A stretch of 64,000 bases of DNA from Euwallacea fornicatus (GCF_040115645.1 NC_089570.1:2294001-2358000), one strand, 5' to 3'; counted from the first letter of the stretch, positions 34,819 through 46,874 are shown. A program made the numbers and translations. The notes: generated from the letters alone by a model not told the origin.

Positions 34819-37800
34819 GACTTTCTGAAGAGAAAGTTTCCTCTCGTTCATTCTATTTCAGTCTATTTGGGAGCCCTGTATGCTGTATGTGTGTCTGTGT
34901 ACTTCGGGAGGGGATCGATACGGGAAGTACGAAATAGATCACGCAGTCTTCGTGGTTTTATTTGCTTTAATGGCATCTCAATATTGCCAGACATTTATTT
35001 AGGGATCCCGAGAGTTCTTTAGATCCAATCTTAACATGCTAGGCAGGATCGGATTTGACCGCTCCCTTAAGCTTACTTGCCGAGTAAATAACGGCTTCAC
35101 AGTAGCACTTAGATTAGTTTACTTAAGCTCGCATTTTAACTGCTAACGCAAGTGCACACTCCCGGATGTCAACTCCAGGATTATCTCCGGGAGATAAGAA
35201 TTCACCCCTGTGCGGGGAGAGAAAAATTCGTAAATTTCACGTAATTTTGTTTTAAATTCGCCATTTTTCTCATACAATTAAGCTTTCGTTCAGGAAAAAT
35301 CATGAAAAAAAAATTGTAAGTTGAAAGATACCACGCTAATCGAATCATGCTGGCCGTCTTAAGAACGACGCGTGAAGTCATGGTCGTGATATCATCACGA
35401 TCGATATCGACCATTCGGTTTTTGCCTTTCACATGGTTCATGGTAACACTGGTTGTTATTACAATTAGGAAACGATTGGGAATATGGCTTAGAATTTACG
35501 GGAGTTCCGTATGTGAAAGGCATTCTTGTCCAGCCAACATGTACAGGGCGTCCGCGAACTACCTAGCCAGGCTTCGGGAAATGGCTCTACGCATCAAATG
35601 CTACCAAAAATGTGAGGTAGAAAATTCCGGAAAACTCTGCCCATTTCGAAGAAATTGGATTTTTTCGTTTTTGAAGGCTTGGCGGGTGTTGCATCCCCGT
35701 TCCTACTACCCCCGTAACTTCCTTGGCGCTGCAGCTACAGAAATTACAATAGTGCCGTTGGAGAGCCACTTAAATTTCCTGTTTTAAGCAATTATTGTGA
35801 GTTCATCTTGTTTGTTTATATTATTATTATTATTACCGATTTTCCATAGGCCCGACGTCAAACTTTTTTATTTCTTTCTTTTTGGTAAATATCCAACTGT
35901 GCACTCCCCGAAGAGATTCCCCATCTTATGTCATTCCGAACTTTATGAAAAACAACCATTACCTAGTGCCTTTGTACCACGGTATGGTTCCTTGGGTTTG
36001 CCCTACTTCTAAAAGAGTGTGGGAGCGGTCAGTAATTGACCACCACTTACACAGAGAAAAACCATATTTGCAAAATTCAAAAAAAATTCGAACAAAACGC
36101 TACAAGTCATAAATATCGTTCAAGATGTCCTCTTGGTTGGGACAAGCATGCACCTCCGAAGAGTGGTCCGGATGGCGCGGCCGATCTCTCATCCCTCAGC
36201 TGTTCGGAGGCAACCTGCGCGTATTATATAACTCCGTCACTGTTCGAAAAGTAAGGTTAACTCAAGAGACGGTACTACGGCACAAAGGTACTTGGTTGTG
36301 AATGCTTTCCATGACGCGCGAAACGGTGTAGGATGGGGAACCTCTTGGAGCAATGAATAGGTGAAAATTTAACAAAAAAAAATAAAAAAAAATAAAAAAG
36401 TTTTACGTTGAGAGCTCTGAGAAGTCAGCAAATGAAATAAACTCGGATCGGTCATTTAAAATGGCGAATTTAAGCGGCTTTCCAACGGTACCATTGGAAT
36501 TTTCGTGGCGGCAACGCAAGGGAAGGTACGGGGGCATTTAGATTGCAAAACACGACGAGCCCTCCAAAATCAACAAATCAAGTTTCTTGGAAGTGGGCTG
36601 AGTTTTCCGAAAATTTCCCTAACATTTTTAGAGGCATTTGACGTGTAGAACCACCTCCGAAGGTTCGGCTAGGTCGTTCAGGGACGCCCCTGTAGAGTTT
36701 TGAAGGTTTTACAATGAAATACGACACAATCGGAGGTTGATTCAACGATTTCCTCTTCAACTCCGACACAAGCAAATCGAAATTTCGACGGAGAGCGCAG
36801 ATAGCATTTTAGTCCTACTTATTTCGGCTCGATAAAGGCTAAACTTCTCTCGTGGCGAAAACGGAGAATTTTGTTAAATATTGATATCGATAAATGGGTT
36901 AAACCTACCTAAGGGTTGTTTTTGGGCTGCCGATCAAAATGATTTAATCAGCTACCACGGGGCCGTCTCAATTTCCCCTACGAGCTGGGTGTCCCGACCT
37001 GGACACCAACGTTATTATGTATTTTTTTTTTACTTATTATTTATTTTCCGAATGAACTTCTAGCCGGAAAAATACTATTTAAAACGAGATCGTGTCACCA
37101 CGTTTTTACGAATCGATTAATTATTTTGTCTAAGCTGAACTGAGGAGGTGTAGAAGCCAAAGTCCTGTCACCACAACAAATAGAAACTGATATTGTGTTA
37201 CACGAATTTCTATTTTTTCAGACAGCCGGGTTGTTCAACTTCCGCTAGAAATTAGTGGAATTTCTGAAGGTGGATGAACTGTTTGTGTCCAATACATTCT
37301 CTAATGAGAATCCTGTGTCTCTCTGGATTCAAAAAATCCGAAGTGAACTATAGACGCGATTCCTCGAATCCAGCTGCAGGTCTGAAATCCAGGAATCCTT
37401 GCCAAGTATGATTTTCGAAGCTTGGACCGTATTTCCCATTTCAATGAAAGTGGCATACGATTTGATGACTTATGCGTGGACTGTGCAGGCTGCAGTATTA
37501 ATCCAACTTTCGTCCCTCCCCCGACACTTCTTCAGTTCCTCTCGCAAACGCGGGAAGAGTCAAGAAAAATATTAAAAAAAAAAAAAAGATGGAATGATAA
37601 AATTGAACTTTTCACCATCTGATAGGATCCAGGACACCTGGACACTCTCTGTGGGAGAGCCACTTTTGAGGCGATTGAACAAATTTCCACAACCGAAACT
37701 ACAAAATTACCTTAAAACAACAAAATAATAACATTAAACTTAAGTGTTTTTCGCTTATTTGCATAAACACTTTCGGTGGTTCAAACGATTCGTGGCCAAT

Positions 37801-39868
37801 AAAACCTCCGTGTGGCATTTGATCCGAGACCAAAATACAAAACACAGAAACGTTTACACCATCACATTATCGGGCGGACTTTACAGTGGTTTAAAATTTA
37901 ATTCGATTTCCAGAGGCTTAATCCAGTCGAATGTGTATTCCTGGCACTGATCCAGACGCGAAAGCGGGTATAAAATTTTCCGGGCCCGGCCTACGTGAAT
38001 GCTGGCTCTGCGTTTAATATCTGGTTAAATTGTTCGTATTGTTAATAGCTGGGGACAGGATCGGACTCAGACACGTTTGGAGTTGAAAGTATAATTAAAA
38101 ATGCAGTTGATTCACCTGTTGCGTAATAAGCTGACGTGGAAACGTGGAAAAATTGGACGGGGCGCGATGCATTGGCGCTGATGGATGCAGGGATTGCTCG
38201 ACCACGTGGAACATTGGAAATTGACATTGAGTGCTTTGCGCGTCAAAGTGCTTAATGAAAACCGCCCTACCAAGGTCATGAACTCGCGATTTTCTTCGCA
38301 CAGCTTTGGCGTCAAATTGGCGATTCAGCCTGGAAAATAACGCCGCTGCAAGTGCCTTGGACACCTGCCATCGAAGGTCGTTCCAGAACATTCGAGAGTT
38401 AACGCGAACGAAATGCTAACAGGCGATATTTAAAACAAAAAGTTTTACATCGCGATTCGTGTTAACGTGGCAAATTGCATATTTCAGAATCAGCTGTGTA
38501 TCGTTGCGCGAGAACGTAGGGGTCGTAGCACAAGGGGAGAAGCCCCAGAGTCCGGAATTCCAGGGGATCTCGAAAACCTCGGCTGTAGATTGTGTTCGAA
38601 CCAAATACAACGATGCGCCGCGACAAGAGTCTGGACGCCACACCAACAGCACTGGAGAAGAAAGGGACGCCTGGAAATCTCCACCTGGACGCTCCAGCGG
38701 TGCCGCTTGCTAGGTATGACGTGAAGCAATGACGTTGTCTCAATTTGTAGAATTACTAAAGCGTTGAAACTGGTGTGGTCACCTCATCAACTTCGAAAAG
38801 GTATGGTGTGCGGTAAAGTCGCAGAGCTGCACGCCGCGCCTGCTCGTTACTATATCTAACCAAACTATGCTCATACTACAAACCTCGTACGCATGAGTGC
38901 GTGAAAGTGCATTAAAAAAAAATATATATATATATATATATTTAACCCGAAGTTAAAAAATCCCCCCAAAATAGACGAACGCAGTTAAGGAAATTGAGAA
39001 CAATAGCCAGCCGAGCAGCGTGTGTTTGTAATCTGTGACGTCATTAAAAATCATGACCGTGATTGCGTCATTAAGATTTCGTCCCAGATGTTCTGGAGGT
39101 CCTAAGGGCACAGTTCGGATCTTGTCTTAACTTGAAGTGTCTAATACCAATTTCTTCGTTCGATTATCGTCGAACAGCCGTAAAAGCGGTCCTTAAGCCC
39201 CGCTTCCGTTCCAATCCGAATTTAACATAACGCTTAGACAATATTGATTAATTAATTTAAAATGAGAAACGAACGTGTTAGTTAAGGCCATAAAACATGG
39301 GTAAAACAAGACTCTACAAGAGTTAGCCAATGCTGAATAATGTGACATCCAGAACCACTACATCAAAGAATGTCGAATGCAGAACAGCAACGTCGATGTG
39401 CATTATTTATTACAGCAACAAATTTAATGATTTGTTGGCTTAGGTTAATTACCTATCATTTTTGATCGGTCAATTTGTTACGAAGTATCCTGCTGGCCAA
39501 CATTTTAATAGGAAAGTAGCCGAAGTCAGTTTAAGCGTTTGCCAATTATTTTCCCCTACGAAATCGATTATTCTCCATCTGCCTGGGCTAGGAGATCCCA
39601 CGAGTGCTAATTAACCTCAACTGAAATTGCTTTAACAAACACAAAAAATGAAACGTCCGAGGGAATAATGCGATGATTAAAACAATCGCGAGACGTTCCC
39701 GGAAGGAATGAATTAATGGAGTCCATTACCGGTGTCTTGGAATTTTCGCTCAAGGAAATTTTCAAAAATCCGCGCCTGTGGAAACACTCGAACAATTAAC
39801 AGCTGGTTGGCGGAAATTAAAAAATGGTTCTGAAGTAACTGTCCGCCTTCTATTTTAAGATTCCTCAC
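34819..39868. other. divergent spacer between troponin C genes B and C
   Basis: The 5.1 kb lies between two start codons pointing away from each other, so it must hold promoters for both directions and could hold shared muscle control elements (inference). I saw no gene. The (TA)n tract at 38922-38941 and poly-A stretches near 36373-36400 and 37574-37587 are low-complexity. Overlapping open frames on both strands at 38041-38743 reflect a GC-richer patch without recognised domains. Confidence 0.5.
38922..38941. repeat. (TA)n microsatellite
   Basis: About ten TA units follow a run of nine A residues. It is a simple repeat likely to vary in length. Confidence 0.95.
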
Positions 39869-39869
39869 T

Positions 39870-39875
39870 TTTATA
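39870..39875 (+). promoter_or_regulatory. TATA-like box of gene C
   Basis: CACTTTTATACAG lies 89 nt upstream of the proposed ATG at 39959. The spacing almost equals that of gene D (91 nt), which supports both start exons. Confidence 0.5.
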
Positions 39876-39958
39876 CAGTGCCTACGTAATCTTCGAACAA
39901 GATTTTCAAATTTATGTCAGTTACGATTTGGAATAGGTAACCGCCAGATATCGCCAGG

Positions 39959-41895
39959 ATGTCGGTATGTCTTGAACACAACTCCGGTTCCCGCTTTTTA
40001 ATATGTGATTTCTTTTCCCCTTCTAGGAAGAATTGGATAAAGATCAAATTGCTCGTGAGTATTTTATAGCAATTCTAAAAAGTAAATCGTCCATTATTTC
40101 ACCGATCGGAAACAAACCTCTTCGTCCGTCACCCAATGCTAGTTAGTCAAACCCACGGCAGGACGTCCGCGCTTCTTCTTTTTCAAATTGATCCGAACAT
40201 TGATCGAACTAACCGGGCGATTTCCGTTTCAGTCCTGAAAAAGGCGTTCGATACCTTCGACGTCGAGAAGAAAGGAAGCATCGGCACCCAGATGGTGCGA
40301 ACCATCTTCACCATGCTGGGTATCACCACCACCGAACAGATTTTGAATGAAATCATTGCCGAAGTGGATACCGACGGTAAGTCCATTCAGAATGTGAGCG
40401 GATGAGGTCTGTGAGGGATTTACTGCCTCAGGATCTGGTGAACTGGAATTTGAGGAGTTCGTAACTCTGGCTGCCAAATTCATGGTCGAAGAAGATGCAG
40501 AAGCCATGCAACATGAACTTAAGGAAGCCTTCCGTTTATACGACAAAGAAGGTAAGCGTATGTGGGCATGCTTTGGGTTCTCTGTTGCGAAGCCAGAAAT
40601 TTTGAGTACGCGAGGTGTTTTTAAGTTTCCCACCACGAGGGTGAACTCAGAATAAAAATTCTTCGATCTCGCCTACCTCGAGAGAAAAAGTGACATTTTT
40701 CCTTTGAATTTCTCCCATAGATTGATGTTTACTTTTTTGAATCTTATACGGGAGATGGCAGCTCTGTCAGCGCATCGACGAATCACTCAGTTTTACAATT
40801 TCGCCTCTACGAATTTTTGAGATATTTACTCGAAATTTCGAACAGAGAACACGTTCATTTTTAGATTCGCTCCGGTCAGCAATTCCAACAATTTTGATCA
40901 TTCCATCGAGACCCCATCTGATTACATTTATATGATAAATGGGGTACACGAGCGTCAAAAAGGGGGAGGCGTCCCCCTCTTGTGTGGGACGCGCGTTTGC
41001 CGTAATATTCTCATCGATTTTCACCCAACGAATGTGACTTCTGACTGCCTTCAATGTGCTCAAAATTGAGATTTCCCCCGATATCACGCTGATTGCGCCA
41101 GGCTGCATCTTTCAAGAGCGATAACGATTAACTCGCACGCGAGGTTTCATCTAAACTTAAGTCATCTGCACCTTAACGTCTTCTGGAAAACGTTCGGGAG
41201 AAACCTGGATGGGGATTAAAACGGCGGTTTTATTTGATTGTACAGGCAACGGTTACATTTCCACGAAAACCCTCAAAGAAATCCTCAAAGAGCTGGACGA
41301 CAAGCTGACCAGCGACGAGTTGGACATGATAATCGCTGAAATTGATACTGATGGTTCAGGAACCGTGGATTTCGACGGTAAGTTAGGATGATTCAGTGCT
41401 TATCAAATCGTTGGGAAAAATGTTAGTTTCTGGCGCCAAAGTAAATCAAATGAATTGCAAAATAACTTGGCAGGAACGTCTAACAAGATACAGATATTTA
41501 AATTGTAGGTGCTCTTGGCAACCAGGAAACATTTAGATCTGAAGTGGTACTTAATCCGTCGGCTTTCCATTATGTAGGATCAAGTTTAAAATAAGTAGCT
41601 GTCGACGAAGCGAAAAATAAGGAAACGTTTAGTTTTCAGTGCCTTGTTGAACATTTATTAAATTAATGGAGAGCTTTTTGCACTCCACTTAAGCCCATTT
41701 GTTACTCCTCGTGATCATTATTTTAATATATTGCAAATAGCAAACCGGAGAATTGCGAATGTACTTTGCCGCTCTCTGCGCAGCAAAAACGTCAACGCTT
41801 AAAATCTTGAGAAGAATTTTAGTGAAAATGTCTATTTTCATTTCTGTTCTGTTTTTCCAGAATTTATGGAAGTAATGACGGGAGGCGATGACTAA
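39959..41895 (+). CDS. TpnC: Troponin C, gene C
   Basis: Exons: 39959-39964 (Met-Ser), 40027-40054, 40233-40376, 40432-40551, 41246-41377 and 41861-41895; 154 residues. The two-codon start exon is inferred from ATGTCG followed by a GTATGT donor, the in-phase acceptor TTCTAG at 40026, and the parallel layout in gene D. The protein begins MSEELDKDQIA and ends EFMEVMTGGDD. EF loops: I (DVEKKGSIGTQM, degenerate), II (DTDGSGELEFEE, complete), III (DKEGNGYISTKT, degenerate), IV (DTDGSGTVDFDE, complete). It is a predicted two-Ca2+ muscle troponin C. The acidic GGDD tail and the intron inside loop II separate C and D from A and B. Which physiological isoform it is (for example flight-muscle versus body-muscle) cannot be decided here. 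Confidence 0.92.
40552..41245 (+). other. intron 4 of troponin C gene C
   Basis: The donor GTAAGC is at 40552 and the acceptor ends TTGTACAG at 41245. It is open on the minus strand for 113 codons (40767-41108) but with no recognised domain. Wording such as GAGATATTT near 40819 recalls the family-B repeat but is too short to assign. Confidence 0.6.
41378..41860 (+). other. intron 5 of troponin C gene C
   Basis: The donor GTAAGT is at 41378 and the acceptor ends TTTTTCCAG at 41860. Phase is 1. Nothing else was seen. Confidence 0.8.
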
Positions 41896-42035
41896 AACTG
41901 CCACAAATAATGTAATATGGGGAGCAACCTGGCCAAAGTATTATTAAGAAAATCTTTTGTAATGAGAAGTGAAGAGAATGTTGAGGTTACTGCTTTTTTT
42001 CTATTATGTACGGTAACTGAATTTATTTTTCTTTG

Positions 42036-42041
42036 AATAAA
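42036..42041 (+). terminator. putative poly(A) signal of troponin C gene C
   Basis: AATAAA, about 140 nt after the stop codon at 41893-41895. Confidence 0.65.
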
Positions 42042-42417
42042 TATTTGCCGATTTATTAAGTTACGTGTATCAATTCAGTCCTCGTTGAATCGGTCACAGG
42101 ACGTAGGTCCGAAATGAGCGCAACTCAATAACCCGTCCCTTTATGCGACTCTGCTTTTGAGCAACGGAAAGAGCACGCATTGCTCTATTCGAACTATCAC
42201 TCAAGCCTTCGTCCCTCGGCAATTTAGTCCGTCGCTCAATAGGCATAAAGACACGTGTGATAACGCACGTTCATCAATTTTGAGTTGTCCGGACGTGACA
42301 ATGCACCGCGATCGCACCAAACCGTCGGCCGTCCGGAAGACTGCTAGTCCGCAGGGGTCCCAGGTCTAGACCCTTGTACCGGGCGACCAGGTGAGCCTTG
42401 GTCTTAGGAGATTAAGA

Positions 42418-43020
42418 CGGGAAATCGGTTTTCATTTTTTGCGCCTGCGTGTATGACGACAATTGAAAAACGCTTACATGGAGGTCGAAATGCTCAGGCC
42501 AATTCAAAAATTTGAACGTCCCGCGTAACCGTCCGAGGCTGGAATTGGCGAACTGGCCGGTGGTCTCTTCGTGCAACTGCTGTAGATGTTTTTGCGAACT
42601 GTGTTACGTTCTTTTGCTTCCTTTTTCATTTACTTGCTTGGCTGAGCTTTGATATGTAGGCAGTCGTTCAATTTATTCATTTTAACTGTTTTTTAAATCG
42701 TATTTAAATAAAGGGTTAAAGAGAAAGGAGAGAAAATTTATCCGACATGGGGTTTTTTCGCTCACGTTGTCGGCAACTTTCCGTTTGTTCAGCTCTGGCC
42801 TTCGCTCGGACCAATCGTGGACCGATCGGCCGGTCGCGCGGGACATTCAAACTCTTGAAATTTGAACGCTTTCTGACCCGAAACGGCTCTGATCGGAAGA
42901 TCGAACAAACCGCGGGACAGCGGACAGCCTTGAGACAGCCTTGAGCATCATGGCTTCCGTGTAAATTTTTTTCAATCGGGTAATGTTCGCAGGCGCTAAA
43001 AAATTTAAACCGATTTCCCG
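42418..43020. mobile_element. foldback element, family C
   Basis: The left end CGGGAAATCGGTTT...GCGCCTGCG pairs with the right end CGCAGGCGC...AAACCGATTTCCCG. Further inward, CAATTGAAAAACG pairs with TTTTTTCAATCGGG, and TTTGAACGTCCCGCG pairs with CGCGGGACATTCAAA. The left arm is shorter because of an internal gap. The centre encodes nothing recognisable, although the right arm is open on the minus strand for 115 codons. A second, shorter copy lies at 6709-7000. The element sits 0.5 kb past troponin C gene C. Confidence 0.7.
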
Positions 43021-44866
43021 CGTCCATCTCCCGTGTCCGGGTCTCTCTGGACATTCGCGACACTACAGAGATGTGCTACGGAGAAACATCTGGAAACGCA
43101 TAATATTCCTTAATTGTTTCCATTGGGATTCACAAATACGCAGCTAATCATGGTAAAAACGGTGCTGATGACCTCATAGAAACCGAGAGTCCTCTCTGTT
43201 TCCACTATAACTTATTATGTATTGAGAAATCTAAATATCTACGCATACGAAACACTTTCAACGAGAAATATCTGTTAAACGGAGGCAGGCACGGAGACAA
43301 TAGAGGGGGGCGAAAAACTTTTAAAATTGAACAGAAAATGCAAATTTCGATAGATGAACAGTCAGTAGCGCACGAATGAAAACTGCAGTTACGGTCGATT
43401 TTTCTTATCTGCGGTGAGCCAGGTGCTCGGGGCCCCCAGTTAGGTCGGTAGGTGTCTTTAGTGAGGTCAGGAAGATCTGCGTAGAAGGAATTTCCCTGCA
43501 TGTGCGATATAGAATAGCTGATTTTTTCGCAAGAAAAGCATTCGTAGAAAAAGCTATTCTTTCTTTATACGTGATTTTTGCTTTGCTTAGATTATGACGT
43601 TATTTTCCCAAGTATTCTAAACTGGTTATACTAGATTTAAGACATTTTGCATTGCAGAAAACTCGTACCGATACATTAACACTAAATGTTTTTCTTGAAC
43701 TCAGATACACCTTACTCGTTTTCCTACAAATCAGCATATGTAACGAGTGGGTGTTTTCCAGCTGTTAGAAACTCTGTCAACAAGATAGTACATTAAATTA
43801 TCTTGTCCGTAGTATTTAGAGTGTTGACCCATTATTTTGTCGACGAAAAATTAAAAATAACCCGAATTTTCAAGACCCCCCTTGTGACGATTGTCGAAAT
43901 AATACAAAAAAAAATCACCCGTAAGGCCGAGATTGCACGCGATTGGTCAAGGTGCAAAAATATGGCTTTGGGACGGACGTTGGTTCAATCTCCTTAACTT
44001 GGTATAAAATTCTTCTGTCGACCTCAAACACGCATGCGCGAAAGAAGACCCATTTAAATCAATATTCTTGCTCCTCCAGACACGCCAAAACTGGGTCTGA
44101 GGCAAATCTGAAAACACGAGTTGAAAATGTACCACTTCTTTCAGTGGGTGTCAAGGATTCAGTTTTCCATTAACGTCACAATCTTAACATATGGAAAAAT
44201 GAGTGAATTTATCATTCAACTCAAAGAAAAATAAACGTTGGTAGAAAAGCAGTTGGAATAGTATGTGTAATGTTACTCCCACATTCCCTTGCTTTATGCG
44301 AAACCTGATAATAACACTAATAATAATAATAGAGGTGTCTAGTGTGTTTAATGGAAAATACCAAAAAATTGATAGACAATAAATCATAGCAGTGTGGGAG
44401 AGCTGGGTCGCCCTTGGGGAAAACGAAGTGCATTCGAATATGAATAGGTGATTACTTAAGAAATTGAAGGAATAAAAATGATCAGGATTCACGAAGGATC
44501 GCACAGTTCCAGGCTCGTAAAAAGGGGCGATGTAGGGCGACCCGCACGACTCTACAAGAGTGCAGCTGCAAGATCTGGAACCGACTTCTGTGGATGTTCC
44601 GCTCTAGTGACGTTCGGCGAGCTACGACGAACCACTCAAGATCGCCGTTCAGCTATAGAACATGGTAAACCATGACGGGCATGGATATGCCACCTGATAG
44701 AAAAAAAATCCTACGAATGTGCTCGTGGTCAAAATACGTTCCTGCATTATTTCTTAAAATTAATCGAACAGGTGCAATAGTTTTCCAACAAGAAAAAATC
44801 AGCTGGTAATGAGCTATTTTAGATTTTCAGCGACGACTGCAGACAATGCCGTTTATAATTACTGCA
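43021..44866. other. spacer between troponin C genes C and D
   Basis: No gene was seen. Its right end should hold the control region of gene D. Short frames at 43205-43501 and 44184-44504 have no domain features. Confidence 0.5.
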
Positions 44867-44874
44867 TATATAAA
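44867..44874 (+). promoter_or_regulatory. TATA box of gene D
   Basis: TATATAAA lies 91 nt upstream of the proposed ATG at 44958. A transcription start near 44897-44900 would follow from the usual 30-nt spacing. Confidence 0.6.
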
Positions 44875-44957
44875 ATTATCCCCACATTCCTCATTTAATT
44901 AGTTCTCGAGAAGCCTTCGCAATTCAGGTACCATTCCTTAAGCAAAATCGTTAAACA

Positions 44958-46417
44958 ATGACGGTATGTGAGCGATTTCGTAATGTTTAAATAATTACTG
45001 AAGTTTCGGTTGATCTTTGATTGCAGGACTCCGCGGAACTCTCCAAAGAGCAAATTGCACGTAAGTTGTCCAAACATTTTATTTTGACTTCCTGAAGTGT
45101 CCTGCGTTTCGTCAGTGCTGAAGAATGCCTTCGACACCTTCGACGTGGAGAAGAAAGGCAGCATCGGGGTGGTGATGATCGGAACCATACTGAGCATGCT
45201 CGGAGTTCAGACCACTGAGAAAATGCTGGCGGACATAATAGCAGAAGTCGACGAGGATGGTAAGACCTCCCAATGGCGAAAATTTAAATCTATTTCGAGG
45301 TCCTCATAAAAGCCTACTTGTAAAAATCCATCAAAATCTCCAAACTAATGCATTGTTGTTAATATAAATCAAGATGTTTACTCGGATAGATGTATCATCA
45401 CTATTTTCAACTTGTGTTTTGATAACCCACGAAATTATTGTTTTCGGAAATATCAACATGAAAAACATACCTGCAGCATCAAGTGTATAATTTATGTTAT
45501 TACAGATGGCTCGTCATAAACCTTTTATGTAGGCCACAGATCGGATGAAGGCAGCAATGTATTGAACTATTTATACTTTGACAGGATCTGGAGAATTGGA
45601 GTTTGAGGAATTCGTCACCTTGGCATCACGATTTATGGTGGAGGAGGATGCCGAAGCAATGCAACAGGAACTGAAGGAGGCCTTCAGGCTATACGACAAA
45701 GAAGGTGAGGGAAATTTGCGGTGTCACGGGCTGATCGGTAATCACGGCTGTTTGCACAGGAAATGGTTACATCACGACGAGCACACTCAAGGAAATTCTA
45801 AAGGAGCTGGATGACAAGCTGACATCCGAGGAACTGGATATGATCATCACTGAAATCGACACTGACGGATCTGGTACCGTGGACTATGACGGTGAGAAAA
45901 GTTTTCAAAAATATCAAGTCAAATTCGCAGACCGACGCCACTTGGTCCAAGGACTGTGACGAGTCGCTATAAGCAATGCTGAGTTTCCCTATTGTTGTCC
46001 AGAAAAGTACGGTGGGCTCATCGCTGCCAATTACTTCATAAGTTATTTCTGGACTTTTGTTACACGAGATTTTGTTCAAATCCGTACCGATGTGTGCAAT
46101 TTTCAAAAATACGTAAATATAGATGCCCCCCTCGGGCCGCGAACAGAACTCCTCAGGATTTCCTTTTGCCGCGGTGTCACTGAGCATTCCTCGCGCATTT
46201 CGCGCTTAAGTGGGCGAGAAGGAAAAAACTCCAGCGAGAAATTAAAATAATGAAACGAAAATAGGCAATAGGGGACACTTTCGCACTTAAAGCTGAATGG
46301 CCAAATTTCACGGGGAAGAAAGGGCGTTTCCTGGCTGGTTAGGCAGATAGCAGATTTTATAACCTGAACCGAATTATTTCAGAATTCATGGAGGTGATGA
46401 CCGGAGGAGATGATTAA
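44958..46417 (+). CDS. TpnC: Troponin C, gene D
   Basis: Exons: 44958-44963 (Met-Thr), 45027-45060, 45116-45259, 45585-45704, 45760-45891 and 46383-46417; 156 residues. The tiny start exon is inferred from ATGACG plus a GTATGT donor, 91 nt after a TATA box. The protein begins MTDSAELSKEQIALLKNAF and ends EFMEVMTGGDD. EF loops: I (DVEKKGSIGVVM, degenerate), II (DEDGSGELEFEE, complete), III (DKEGNGYITTST, degenerate), IV (DTDGSGTVDYDE, complete), so two Ca2+ sites are predicted. Exon lengths 144/120/132/35 nt are identical to gene C, and the two proteins are nearly the same from loop II onward, indicating a recent tandem duplication. Role: thin-filament calcium sensor of muscle. Confidence 0.92.
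45260..45584 (+). other. intron 3 of troponin C gene D
   Basis: The donor GTAAGA is at 45260 and the acceptor ends TTTGACAG at 45584. The intron sits within EF loop II, as in gene C, where it is only 55 nt long. Confidence 0.85.
45892..46382 (+). other. intron 5 of troponin C gene D
   Basis: The donor GTGAGA is at 45892 and the acceptor ends TATTTCAG at 46382. Open frames on both strands are accidental. Confidence 0.85.
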
Positions 46418-46868
46418 CGAGGGCTTAGACACTCGGTATTCTGCGATGTCCTGCAGTTACAATTTTTACACTTGCAAATATCGTATAAAGTTTTTACCTT
46501 GTAAATGAAAGCAAACTGTAGATAGGTGGCTACTGAAGCCATGTTAGATTAGGTTAGCCCTGAATGAAAATCCTGCGAGAGTTCAAATGAACCGCGTTAG
46601 GATTTACTGGTCAGTTTATGAGAAGTTATCGGCATAACTAGAATATTGCGTGGTTATTGCAAATAAGTAAAATGTAGGTGTGGCTGGTCGAGTATCAATT
46701 TGTCCCTGCAAATATGTTAATAGTGAAACATTATTTCAATAATTACCGTTAAATCTGTCTAAAAGACTGAAACATATGTAAAAACTAATAATTTTCCACG
46801 TAAAATATTGTTATATGGCACACAGATATTTTCCTTCATTAAATATTGTTTACTGGTGTATTTACAAA

Positions 46869-46874
46869 AATAAA
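46869..46874 (+). terminator. putative poly(A) signal of troponin C gene D
   Basis: AATAAA, about 450 nt after the stop codon. No better placed hexamer was noticed before it. Confidence 0.5.

Noticed and set aside
35347..35787. Open frame of 146 codons on the plus strand in the divergent spacer
   Set aside because: No domain was recognised. The hydrophobic start could pass for a signal or membrane segment but is followed by unstructured composition.
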